Shown in pieces: positions 42,154 to 50,267 of a stretch of 50,267 nucleotides of DNA (positions are counted from its first letter, which is position 1; each line of letters starts with the position of its first letter). The stretch covers positions 1 through 50,267 of the forward strand of contig JANQFG010000213.1 in the NCBI GenBank assembly GCA_028277985.1, given 5' to 3'. The DNA comes from a bacterium. Lineage in GTDB: Bacteria; Desulfobacterota; DSWW01. The notes under the pieces were generated by a model. That model saw nothing but the letters and a program-made list of their open reading frames with translations, made no database searches and was not told the DNA's origin. A program made the translations under genes and the position numbers.

Positions 42154-43524
42154 TCACTGTGGCCCCTTGGATTCGTCCGACGTTGTGACTCGATCGTACG
42201 GGAAATATACGAAGACCAACGGTTTCTCGTTCTCCTGCCGACAGTATTTCTCGAAGGCGAGAAGAGAACCGGAGTTCATGATGGTGCCCCGCTTCAAAAG
42301 CAGAACCCCTGCGTCCGACCGGATATCCATGGCCAGTTCCATTCCCTCGATGAGGTCTTCCGGATCGAGTTCCTTCACATATCTTGGGTGGGCCAGGGAA
42401 CGTCTCGAAGTCTCATCTCGAAGAAGGTTCACCAGGTAGGGTTGAAGCTTCGGATCGTACTGGGTGCCGAACCTCTGCTCCACGGCCTGGAGGATCCGTT
42501 CGGACGCGTTTTCTTTGTCCAGAATGGGCACGAACCGGCTCACGAAGTCTGCAAGGGCAATGATTCGAGATCCGAGCGGGATGCCCGTCCCCTTCAGGCG
42601 ATCCGGGAACCCCGTTCCATCGAATGCTTCGTGATGGTGCCTGACCAGGGTCCCCACGCCTGCCATGCCGTCCATCTCATCCAGGGCACGTTGGCCCCGA
42701 GTGGGATGGAGTTGGTATTCCATGAGTTCCTCCCGGCTCATTTCATCCGGACTCTTGGCCAGCACCGAGTCGGGGGAACTGATCTTGCCCAGGTCGTGAA
42801 GAAGGGATGCCGTCGTAATCGTCTCCAACTCGTCGGGAGAATACCCGATTTCTCTGCACAACTCTGTAGCGATCGTGGCCACGAACCTGCCGTGGCCCTG
42901 GTCCACTCCGGATCGGCTTTCCAGGAGGTCAAGAATCGGAAGCACGGTCGTCCTGCCGGGAGTGGCTTCCGCCTGAAGAAACTCCTTGAGCTTCTCATCC
43001 TTCCTCTTGAGCTCATTCTGCTGATACTTCACGAGCTTCTCGAGTTGGAGGTTCAGGCCCTGGATATTCTTCTGCTCTTCTTTTTCCGCCTCTTCCTGCC
43101 TTCGATTGTTCAGAATGAGGCGGTAGGTGTCTACAGCGGATCGCACGACGTCGAGGATTTCATCATCGTCCCAGGGTTTGGTCATGTACCTGTGGGCTCG
43201 TCCCTTGTTGATGGCGTCCGCCGTGGCATGGACGTCCGCGTATCCGGTGAGCATGATCTTCATCGCGTAGGGGGCCACTTTGCGCGCTTGCTCCAGGAAG
43301 TCCACGCCCGTCATCTCGGGCATTCGCTGATCCGAGATGATCACCCCCACGTTCTCCTTTTCCTTCAGGATCTCCAAACCCTCGCGGCCGGAGGTGGCAG
43401 TGAAGACTTCACAATCCTCGTCGATGAGAAGCCGGCGAAGAGCCTTCAGTACGTTCTGTTCATCGTCTACCAGGAGCACCGCGATCGGGACTCCCTGCGC
43501 TATCTCATGTGCAGCCGATTCCAT
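42154..43524 (-). CDS. Response regulator with HD-GYP domain
   Basis: This 456-residue protein has a receiver (Asp65 in IISDQRMPEMTG, YMTKPWDDDE), a coiled-coil linker (about 145-185), and an HD-GYP domain with SLLHDLGKISSP and HHHEAFDGTGFPDRL. The GYP triplet reads GFP, but the metal-binding HD, HH and E residues are retained, so c-di-GMP hydrolysis is possible. The C-terminal ~75 residues (containing EGMELAMDIRSDAGVLLLKRG) form an added domain also found with other HD-GYP proteins. It overlaps its neighbours by 20 and 4 bp if long starts are used. Confidence 0.92.
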   Translation of the reverse strand: MESAAHEIAQGVPIAVLLVDDEQNVLKALRRLLIDEDCEVFTATSGREGLEILKEKENVGVIISDQRMPEMTGVDFLEQARKVAPYAMKIMLTGYADVHATADAINKGRAHRYMTKPWDDDEILDVVRSAVDTYRLILNNRRQEEAEKEEQKNIQGLNLQLEKLVKYQQNELKRKDEKLKEFLQAEATPGRTTVLPILDLLESRSGVDQGHGRFVATIATELCREIGYSPDELETITTASLLHDLGKISSPDSVLAKSPDEMSREELMEYQLHPTRGQRALDEMDGMAGVGTLVRHHHEAFDGTGFPDRLKGTGIPLGSRIIALADFVSRFVPILDKENASERILQAVEQRFGTQYDPKLQPYLVNLLRDETSRRSLAHPRYVKELDPEDLIEGMELAMDIRSDAGVLLLKRGTIMNSGSLLAFEKYCRQENEKPLVFVYFPYDRVTTSDESKGPQ

Positions 43525-44494
43525 TCGAGTCGCTCGCTTCGTAGTTTGTAATTACCTTCGCCAGGGAATGGAAAGCGTCCAGGAGGTCCGGATCCAGCAC
43601 GGTACCTCTCATATTGCTTTTCATCTCTTCGAGGCCGTCGCTCAGGCTCAAGCCCTTTCGGTAAGGACGATCGGTTGTAATCGCATCGAAGACGTCCGCC
43701 ACGGCCACGATCCGGGCCTCCTTTGGGATCTGATAGCCCGTTATGCGGGACGGGTAGCCATGACCATCGAAATGCTCGTGATGGTAAAGGATGATGTTGA
43801 CGATCGTCTGCGGCATCTGTGCCTGACGGGCGACCTCGGCGCCCCAGGCCGGGTGGTTCTTGACGATCTCGAATTCCTCTTCCGTCAAGGGCCCCTGTTT
43901 GTTCAGGATGGCTTCCGAAATGCCGATCTTCCCACAATCGTGGAGCCAGCTTCCGTGTTTGATTTTCCGTTGAACTTCCGCCGACATGCCCGCTCGTTCC
44001 GCGAGGAGCAGGGAATAGGCAGCAACCCTCTTGGAGTGTCCCCGGGTGTACGGATCCTTCAATTCGATGGCCTGGCCGATGGAAAGGAGAGATGCCTCGT
44101 CCGCCCGTTTGAGCTTTCCGATGATTCGGTGGCGCTCGATTCCCTCCTGAATCGTTTGTTCCAGCTCTTCGTTGTCCCAGGGTTTCGTGACGAACCGGAA
44201 TACTTCCCCCTTGTTGATCGCATCGATGGCCGTCGGGAGATCCGCCTGGCCTGTCATCAGAATTCGGATCGTGTCCGGTGCGTGCGATTTGGCCGTGGAA
44301 AGCAGATCGATCCCCTTCATGCCGGGCATCATGTTGTCGGAGAGGATCACGCTGATATCCTCGTTTCGAATCAGGTCTAGAGCCTCTTCGGCATTCCGAG
44401 CCGTGAGAATTCTCAGATCCGTGTGGATCATCATCCTCTCGATGCATTTCAGGATCTTTTCTTCGTCGTCCACGATCAACAAGGCCTCAGCCAT
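43505..44494 (-). CDS. Response regulator with HD-GYP domain (RpfG-like)
   Basis: This 329-residue protein has a receiver (Asp53 in ILSDNMMPGMKG, FVTKPWDNEEL) and an HD-GYP domain with LHDCGKIGISEAIL, YHHEHFDGHGYPSRI and ADVFDAITTDRPYR. All key residues of a c-di-GMP phosphodiesterase are present. There is a string of three ATGs at the start; the last at 44494 (MAEALLIVDD) is chosen. It overlaps the REC-PAS gene upstream and the next HD-GYP gene downstream. Confidence 0.94.
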   Translation of the reverse strand: MAEALLIVDDEEKILKCIERMMIHTDLRILTARNAEEALDLIRNEDISVILSDNMMPGMKGIDLLSTAKSHAPDTIRILMTGQADLPTAIDAINKGEVFRFVTKPWDNEELEQTIQEGIERHRIIGKLKRADEASLLSIGQAIELKDPYTRGHSKRVAAYSLLLAERAGMSAEVQRKIKHGSWLHDCGKIGISEAILNKQGPLTEEEFEIVKNHPAWGAEVARQAQMPQTIVNIILYHHEHFDGHGYPSRITGYQIPKEARIVAVADVFDAITTDRPYRKGLSLSDGLEEMKSNMRGTVLDPDLLDAFHSLAKVITNYEASDSNGIGCT

Positions 44495-45314
44495 TCCCAT
44501 CCCCATTTTCCAGCATCAGGACGACCCCTCGTTGGCCGTCTTGGTTTTCCATGAGCACGCCTTGCGCCCTCAGATTCCCTTCACGGAGGGAGAGTGAATC
44601 GGCCGAGGTCCCCTTTGCCTGCACTTGATCGATGAAGGGTTCCAGGCTGTCGGGAACCAGTTCGCTCGCAAATCTTCCGATGACGCTCGTATTGTTGCCG
44701 GTCAGGAGCCGGGTCCCCTCCCGGTTGCACTGAACGATCATGCCCTCCGGGTCGATCCCTAGAACCCCCACGGGCAGGCAATCCAGGATGTTCTGGGAAT
44801 GGGTCAGGACCCGGTTCTGGAACCTGAGCTCCGAGGTCCTCTCTTCCACCAGGCGCTCCAGATTTTGATTGATTTCGCGAAGTTCCTCGTTTCTCGCTTT
44901 CAACTCCTCCGCTAGTTGGAGGTTCTTCTTATGAAGGAAGTACCGTTCCAAGGCGTTTGACAGGGTGATGCGCAGCTCGTCGTCGTTCCAGGGTTTCGGG
45001 ATGAATTTGTAAATCTGTCCTTCATTGACGGCGGATACCACTGCAACCATGTCTGCATAACCGGAGAGCACGATTCGTACCGTATCCGGCCAGTTCTCGC
45101 AGACATCCCTCAGGAAATCCACGCCATTGGTGCCGGGCATCCGGTAATCGGAGATCACGATCTGGATGGGTGCCTTGTTCTTCAAGATCTCGATCCCCTC
45201 GTCCGCAGACATGGCGGTGTGGATCACGTAGTCATCGTCCAGAAAGGTCCTCTCGATCGCCCGAAGGACGTTCTTCTCATCATCGACACACAGGATTTGA
45301 ATCTCTTCGTCCAT
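44487..45314 (-). CDS. REC-PAS response regulator
   Basis: This 275-residue protein has a receiver (Asp56 in VISDYRMPGTNG, FIPKPWNDDELRITL), a coiled coil (about 135-175, Glu/Leu rich) and a PAS domain (about 180-270, CLPVGVLGIDPEGMIVQCNRE). There is no kinase or HD domain after the PAS, so it may act as an adaptor or partner for other kinases. The ATG at 45314 has GAGG 9 nt upstream and follows a 4-bp overlap-like junction with the REC-kinase gene. Confidence 0.9.
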   Translation of the reverse strand: MDEEIQILCVDDEKNVLRAIERTFLDDDYVIHTAMSADEGIEILKNKAPIQIVISDYRMPGTNGVDFLRDVCENWPDTVRIVLSGYADMVAVVSAVNEGQIYKFIPKPWNDDELRITLSNALERYFLHKKNLQLAEELKARNEELREINQNLERLVEERTSELRFQNRVLTHSQNILDCLPVGVLGIDPEGMIVQCNREGTRLLTGNNTSVIGRFASELVPDSLEPFIDQVQAKGTSADSLSLREGNLRAQGVLMENQDGQRGVVLMLENGDGNG

Positions 45315-45318
45315 GGTA

Positions 45319-46500
45319 TCAGGCCTCAACGACAGGAATTCGTATGGTGAAGGTGGTCCCCTTGCCCCGTTCCGAATCCACGGTGATGTCTCCCTGGTGG
45401 TTTTTCACGATGTCATAGCTGATGCTCAGACCCAGCCCGGTTCCCTTGCCGACGTCCTTGGTGGTGAAGAAGGGGTCGAAGATTCGGTTCCGGACCTCGT
45501 CCGGGATCCCACAGCCCGTGTCGGCGAAGGAGACCAGAATCGAGCCGTTTTCGTTCCAGGTGCGAATCTTGATTTCCCCCTGCTTCTCGATCGCCTGGGC
45601 GGCATTCACGAGCAGATTCATGAAGACCTGGTTGAGCTGCTGCGCGTAGCATTTCGTCAGCGGGATTTCCCCGTAGTCCTTCTGCACTTCCACCTTGTAC
45701 TTGAGCTCGTTCCAGACGATATTCACCGTGCTCTCGATGCACTCGTTCAGGTCGGAGAGCTTGCATTCCGCCTGGTCGACCCGTGAGAAGCTCTTCAGGT
45801 TCTGCACGATCTTCTTCACACGGTCCGCACCGTCCAGAGACTCGTGAATCAGGTCCTTGATGTCCTCGGAAATGAAATCGAGCTTCAGCTTTTTCCTCTT
45901 CTCAACAAGATCGGAAACCGCGCCGCTCTGGGGCAGGTCCTTCACCACCCCGTCCTGGGCCTGGATGAAATCGGTGAGCTTGTTCACGTATTTCTCAAGG
46001 GAGACGAGATTGCTGAGGATGAATCCGATCGGGTTGTTGATCTCATGGGCCACGCCGGCCGCAAGCTGACCGATGGACGCCATCTTTTCCGATTGAAGGA
46101 GCTGCATGTGGGCGCTTCGGCGTTCGTCCTCCAGCTGAATGATTCGTTCGCCCGCCTGGACCCGGGCCCGGAGCTCGCTCGGGTCGAAAGGCTTGACCAC
46201 GTAGTCATCCGCGCCCGACTCCAGACCGAGCACCGCGTCTTCTTTCGCTTCTTTTGCGGTGAGGAGGATGATGTACACGTACTGGGAGCAGTCGGACGTA
46301 CGGATTTTCTTGCACAGGGTCGGGCCGTCCATTTCCGGCATCATCCAGTCGCTGATGACCATCCGGATCGATTCCCTCTGGAAGAGCTCCCAGGCCATCA
46401 GGCCGTTCTCCACCACGTGGGCCCGGTGTCCCATTTCGCTCAGGGTCTTTTCGACAAACTTGCTTGCGTAGAAATCATCATCTGCGATCAGTATGTCCAT
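45319..46500 (-). CDS. Response-regulator/histidine kinase (REC-HisKA-HATPase)
   Basis: This 393-residue soluble protein has an N-terminal receiver (Asp51 in MVISDWMMPEMDG, DDYVVKPFDPSEL), a short coiled coil, and a HisKA H-box LAAGVAHEINNPIGF (His152). The ATPase has LLVNAAQAIEKQGE, DTGCGIPDEVRNRIFDPF and GTGLGLSISYDIVKNHQG. No membrane segment is seen. A GGAGG site precedes the ATG. It starts 3 bp after the stop of the large hybrid kinase, and so is probably co-translated with it. Confidence 0.94.
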   Translation of the reverse strand: MDILIADDDFYASKFVEKTLSEMGHRAHVVENGLMAWELFQRESIRMVISDWMMPEMDGPTLCKKIRTSDCSQYVYIILLTAKEAKEDAVLGLESGADDYVVKPFDPSELRARVQAGERIIQLEDERRSAHMQLLQSEKMASIGQLAAGVAHEINNPIGFILSNLVSLEKYVNKLTDFIQAQDGVVKDLPQSGAVSDLVEKRKKLKLDFISEDIKDLIHESLDGADRVKKIVQNLKSFSRVDQAECKLSDLNECIESTVNIVWNELKYKVEVQKDYGEIPLTKCYAQQLNQVFMNLLVNAAQAIEKQGEIKIRTWNENGSILVSFADTGCGIPDEVRNRIFDPFFTTKDVGKGTGLGLSISYDIVKNHQGDITVDSERGKGTTFTIRIPVVEA

Positions 46501-46503
46501 GGT

Positions 46504-49500
46504 TCAGCTCACCTCCAGCCAATCCGGTCGGCCGACATAGTCGGTCAGCCGCGCCATTTCGTCCGCAAGTTCGAAAAGCAGTTGCTCTCCGTTTGCAAGG
46601 TCTTCGCCTTTTCCCGTTTCCTCGAGTTGAAGCGCTACCGAGGCAATTCGTGACGCACCCAGTGTCGCTGCAGAGCCTTTCAGGGCGTGTGCCTGTTTCG
46701 CCAGGCCCGTGGCATCACCCTCTTCGATTACGCTCCGGAGCCTATCGAGCTGTCCGTCAATATCTTCGACGAAGTGACGGATCATTTCTTCCAGGAAGGC
46801 CTTATCGCCGCAAGCGCGGGCCAGGGCCTTCTCCAGATTCACGGGAATGGTCTCCTGCATCTCGTCGTCGCTCCTACCTGAAGCCTCCGGCTTCTGCGGG
46901 TGAGTGGACATTGATTGGTCCTTCCGGTTTCTCCATCGTTCGAGCATTTCTCTCAGCCGCTCCGGATCGATCGGTTTCGCTATGTAATCGTCCATGCCTG
47001 CCGCAAGGAAACGCTCTCGATCTCCCTTCATGGCGTGGGCCGTCATGGCAAGGATGGGAAGTCGTGTTCCCGACTCTTGCTCTAGGGACCGGATCACACG
47101 GGTTGCCTCCTGCCCGTCCATGACCGGCATCTGACCATCCATGAGGACGAGGTCAAAGCTCTCCTCCCGGACGAGATCGACAGCCTCGCTTCCGTTCTCG
47201 GCGAGAGTCACTGTGTGACCGAACATCTCCAGCGTCTTGATGGCCATCAGCTGGTTGATCTGATTGTCCTCGGCGAGCAGAATCTTGAGCCCTTTTTCGT
47301 TCGGTAACGGGTCGGAGGTCTCCAGCTCGGCTCCAACGTCCGACCGCCCCGGATGTGGCCTGCCATCTCCGACGAGCCCCGACAGGAGGGCATTCAGGAG
47401 CTCCGACTGTTTGACCGGCTTACAGACTCTTGCAGCGATTCGGCCCTCGTCCTCGTGTGGGACACTTGCCCTCCTGACCGTGTCGGTCAGTAACACGATG
47501 CCGAACTTTGCTGATTTCTTTCCACCGTCCTCCCGCCCGGGAAGGGCGGCCAGAGCCCATGAAGAGACCCCCGAGTCTACGACCAGCAGATCGAAGGAAA
47601 GTCCTTGGCCCGTTGCACGAGAAAGCCGTTCCCTTGTCGCATCTCCATCACCCGCCGTCTCCGGTTCCGCGCCCCAGGGCGCAACCATCTCGGCAAGGAT
47701 CCTCCTCCTCTCCGCGTTCTTGTCTACGATCAGAACACGTTTCCCCTTGAGTGGATCGTGAGATGGAAGCTGCTCTCCTCGTACATCCCGGATCTGTCGG
47801 CCGAGGATGATGCTGAAGTGAAAGGTGCTCCCCTTGCCGGGCTCGCTCTCCATCCACATCGTTCCACCCATCTGCTCGCACAAAGCCTTCGAGATCGGCA
47901 GGCCGAGACCGGTGCCCCCGAAGCGCCTCGTCATGCTGCCGTCGGCTTGAAGAAAGACTTCGAAAATGCGGTCTTGTTTGTCTTGGGGAATCCCGATTCC
48001 CGTGTCCGAGACCTTGCAGTGGAGCTCAACCGTGCCCCCTTCGTCCGCTCCAGCCGAGCAATTCAATGTGACCTCACCGCTCTCCGTGAACTTGATCGCG
48101 TTGTTCAGGAGGTTCAGGAGGATCTGCCTGAGCCTGCCGGGATCCCCGATGACCGCTGAAGGGACATCGGGCCGGATCTCACAGAGCAATTCCAGATCTT
48201 TCTCGTGGGCCTTGAAGGCCACCTGGTCCAGTGTGAATTCGATGGCCGAACGCAGATCGAAATCGATCTCCTCGGTCTCCAGGCGGTCCGCCTCGATTTT
48301 GGAGAGATCCAGAATGTCGTTCAGGATCCCGAGAAGATGATCGGATGATGATGTCACGGCCTCCAGATACCGGGTCTGTTCGTCGGTCAGGTCCGTCTTC
48401 AAGGCCAGGCCGGTCATGCCGATGATCCCGTTGAGGGGCGTGCGAATCTCATGGCTCATGTTGGCCAGGAACTGGCTCTTCGCCATACTGGTGTTCTCCG
48501 CCCTCTCCTTTGCCTGCCTCAACTCTTCCTCAATTCGTTTCCGGTCGGTGATGTCCCGGAGGATTCCGATCGCATTCCACTCCCCTCGGAGCTTAAAGGC
48601 GGAGAGAGACAGCTCGACCGGAATCTCTTCACCGTTCTTCTTGAGTGCTGCGAGCTCCAGGGTCCTTCCGATGACGGCCCCCTCTCCGGTTTCCTGGAAC
48701 CGCCGGTACGCGCTGAAGTGTGCGTGGTGGAACCGATCGGGTGTAAGAAGGCGGTGCAGGTTTCGTCCGAGCACTTCCTCGGCGGTGTAACCGAATATCC
48801 GCTCGGCTGCTTCGTTCCAGAAAGAAAGGTCTCCCTTTCCGTCGATCATGAGGATGGCGTCCTGTGCCTGTGCACCGATGCATTGCAGCTTCTCGTCGCT
48901 CGCCCGGACCTTTTCCTCCATGGTTCTCCGGTCGTTGATGTCCCGGATGAAGCACAGGGTGGCGGGACTGCCCTCCCAGTCCACGAGTACACTACTCACC
49001 TCGACCCAGAGCATCTCGCCGGAGGTGTGGGTGACTCGAAACGGATAGACGTCCTGGAATGTCTCCCCCTGTAGTCTCCTGAGATGACGCTCGGCCACAC
49101 CCGTCCGATCCTCCGGGGCGATGAACTCGAGGAAAGTGCGCGAGCGCAGCTCTTCACCGGAACGTCCCACCATTTCTTCGGTCTTCCGGTTGTGGAACAC
49201 GATCCTGGAGTCCTGGAGCACAAAGATCGCGTCGTTCGCATTCTCCACCATCAACCGGTGCCTTTCCTCCGACTCGCGCAAGGCCCGGGCTCGCGCTTCC
49301 AACTCCCGTTCCGCTTCCTTCGGCTTCGTGATATCCACGAAATGCTCGATTACCTTTCCCAGCTTCCCTCGGGCCGAGAAGACCGGAAAGGCTTGGACCT
49401 CTGTCCAATTCTCCGGCCCGTCTTTACCGTCAACACGGTGTTCCACGCATGTCGGCATCCCGGTCCGCTTCACGAGCGCGACCGGACAGGGGCGGTCTGC

Positions 49501-49896
49501 CTCCGTGCATGGAGCCGAACTTTGGAAAAGGGCTGCATGGCAAGTGGTTTGTGACGATTGTTGTCGCCTTCGACCCACCGAATTTTCCATGAGGATTCTG
49601 AAATTCCGCGGGTCGATCACGCGAACGGGATGGGGGGTCGACTCGATCACCTCGGCAAGAAATGCATTTTCCTTTCCGCTCCGGTACAGGCAAAGGAAAA
49701 GGAACAGGCACGCGAGTATCAAGGCGGAGCAGAGACCGACCGGGCCCATGAAAACGAAGATCCCGGTGACGGCCGACGTGAAGAGGATCAACAAGACCAC
49801 AAGGCCTTTGCCCTGCAGCAGGAGTTGTCCGGGCGAAGAGTCTCGGGTTTCCAACCCGTTCCGGCGGCCCTGATGTTCGCTTGCGGTCCTTGTCAT
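46504..49896 (-). CDS. BarA-like hybrid histidine kinase (PAS3-HisKA-HATPase-REC2-HPT)
   Basis: This 1130-residue protein has two membrane helices (about 30-72), a Cys-rich PAS (about 78-195: TCHAAL, PCTEADRPCP, TCVEH), two more PAS domains (about 205-455), HisKA with MSHEIRTPLNGIIG, HATPase with NAIKFTESGEV and GTGLGLPISKAL, then two receivers and an HPT domain near the C-terminus (AKQAHALKGSAATLG). The first receiver is degenerate: the acidic pair reads VDKN. The second is intact (MDGQMPVMDG). This is the full set for an internal phosphorelay as in BarA/ArcB. It may feed the REC proteins downstream. Confidence 0.95.
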   Translation of the reverse strand: MTRTASEHQGRRNGLETRDSSPGQLLLQGKGLVVLLILFTSAVTGIFVFMGPVGLCSALILACLFLFLCLYRSGKENAFLAEVIESTPHPVRVIDPRNFRILMENSVGRRRQQSSQTTCHAALFQSSAPCTEADRPCPVALVKRTGMPTCVEHRVDGKDGPENWTEVQAFPVFSARGKLGKVIEHFVDITKPKEAERELEARARALRESEERHRLMVENANDAIFVLQDSRIVFHNRKTEEMVGRSGEELRSRTFLEFIAPEDRTGVAERHLRRLQGETFQDVYPFRVTHTSGEMLWVEVSSVLVDWEGSPATLCFIRDINDRRTMEEKVRASDEKLQCIGAQAQDAILMIDGKGDLSFWNEAAERIFGYTAEEVLGRNLHRLLTPDRFHHAHFSAYRRFQETGEGAVIGRTLELAALKKNGEEIPVELSLSAFKLRGEWNAIGILRDITDRKRIEEELRQAKERAENTSMAKSQFLANMSHEIRTPLNGIIGMTGLALKTDLTDEQTRYLEAVTSSSDHLLGILNDILDLSKIEADRLETEEIDFDLRSAIEFTLDQVAFKAHEKDLELLCEIRPDVPSAVIGDPGRLRQILLNLLNNAIKFTESGEVTLNCSAGADEGGTVELHCKVSDTGIGIPQDKQDRIFEVFLQADGSMTRRFGGTGLGLPISKALCEQMGGTMWMESEPGKGSTFHFSIILGRQIRDVRGEQLPSHDPLKGKRVLIVDKNAERRRILAEMVAPWGAEPETAGDGDATRERLSRATGQGLSFDLLVVDSGVSSWALAALPGREDGGKKSAKFGIVLLTDTVRRASVPHEDEGRIAARVCKPVKQSELLNALLSGLVGDGRPHPGRSDVGAELETSDPLPNEKGLKILLAEDNQINQLMAIKTLEMFGHTVTLAENGSEAVDLVREESFDLVLMDGQMPVMDGQEATRVIRSLEQESGTRLPILAMTAHAMKGDRERFLAAGMDDYIAKPIDPERLREMLERWRNRKDQSMSTHPQKPEASGRSDDEMQETIPVNLEKALARACGDKAFLEEMIRHFVEDIDGQLDRLRSVIEEGDATGLAKQAHALKGSAATLGASRIASVALQLEETGKGEDLANGEQLLFELADEMARLTDYVGRPDWLEVS

Positions 49897-49954
49897 CCTT
49901 TACTACCCTTCCCTTCACCGATGCTCGAGGAAGTCCCAAAACGGCCCGGGGCCG

Positions 49955-50267
49955 TCATTGGGTCGGAATGTCTCTCCACGTAGACCTCCGTTCCGCTTGT
50001 TTCGGCCCTGAATTGTATGGGGCTCCCTGCTGGGAGCCGAAGGTTCGAAGCATCCTCTCCAGGACCGCCGACATTTCGTCGACGTCTCCGTCCACGTAGG
50101 TCAGAAACCTTGGCCGAAGTCGATGTCCGGTCCGGATCGTGTCTTCCTGCCTGTCGGGGAGGATCAGGAGGATCGTCGCGGAATCGAGCAGATTCTCGAT
50201 CGAAACGAGTTGCCACAACTCGTTCCTCGTGGAGGGGAAAAGAACGGCGACGACGGATTCATCGTGG
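49955..50267 (-). CDS. Partial protein of unknown function, N-terminus off window
   Basis: The frame is open to the end of the window (at least 103 residues). It contains AVLFPSTRNELW, LLDSATILLILPDRQEDT and RLRPRFLTYVDGDVDEMSAV, with alternating strands and helices that could be an atypical receiver-like alpha/beta fold lacking an obvious phospho-Asp. Similar short proteins accompany signalling genes in this group of bacteria as far as I recall, without known function. It is the first visible gene of the signalling cluster; a 58-bp gap follows. Confidence 0.6.
   Translation of the reverse strand, partial: HDESVVAVLFPSTRNELWQLVSIENLLDSATILLILPDRQEDTIRTGHRLRPRFLTYVDGDVDEMSAVLERMLRTFGSQQGAPYNSGPKQAERRSTWRDIPTQ

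Overview
The window comes from a GC-rich, Gram-negative bacterium. The gene set points to a Desulfobacterota-like ('deltaproteobacterial') organism: a type IV pilus locus with its own PilS/PilR pair, sigma-54 promoters, selenocysteine synthase SelA, and dense HDOD / HD-GYP / hybrid-kinase signalling. This placement is inferred from gene content and sequence style; no rRNA or other taxonomic marker is present.

Layout. (1) 376-23202, all on the minus strand: a nearly complete type IV pilus (T4P) locus. In transcription order it carries pilB, pilT, pilC, pilS, pilR, a short pilin-like gene, pilA, pilD, a membrane histidine kinase with an NtrC-family regulator, the minor pseudopilins fimT/gspH, pilV, pilW and pilX, then pilM-N-O-P-Q and a lipoprotein of unknown function. 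No PilY1-type tip protein is visible. (2) 23396-24814 (minus): a lone selA. (3) 25068-36743 (plus): a conserved housekeeping block of radical-SAM/DUF2344 protein, RNase G, a CheW-like protein, rplU, rpmA, obg, nadD, rsfS and rlmH, followed by comF and a GH13_18 sugar phosphorylase. (4) 36727-50267 (minus): a tightly packed signalling cluster of two HDOD proteins, two multi-PAS hybrid kinases, one REC-kinase, one REC-PAS protein, two REC-HD-GYP proteins, one stand-alone REC protein and a partial unknown gene running off the window.

Regulation. Four -24/-12 (sigma-54) promoter sequences can be read directly: upstream of fimT (9809-9824), of the pilin-like gene/pilA (15220-15235), of pilB (23272-23287), and of the CheW-like gene (29474-29489). 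The last lies inside the housekeeping block. With PilR in the same locus this suggests a PilR/RpoN regulon that includes the CheW-like protein. A perfect 17-bp palindrome upstream of the pilin-like promoter has a 13/17 match directly upstream of the pilB promoter and is a candidate activator box. Ordinary sigma-70 type promoters are visible for pilM, pilD, selA, the radical-SAM gene and rplU.

Other structure. Degenerate tandem heptamers (GGTNNNN, often containing GGTATCAGG) and hexamers (TGCCCG-like) occur almost only at gene junctions. Two decayed-gene candidates lie in intergenic space: a histidine-kinase fragment after rlmH and a possible cytochrome c fragment between pilR and the pilin-like gene. 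PilB carries an MshEN-like N-terminus (a known c-di-GMP binding fold) and the signalling cluster encodes two HD-GYP proteins, so a c-di-GMP link between the two minus-strand regions is plausible but inferred.
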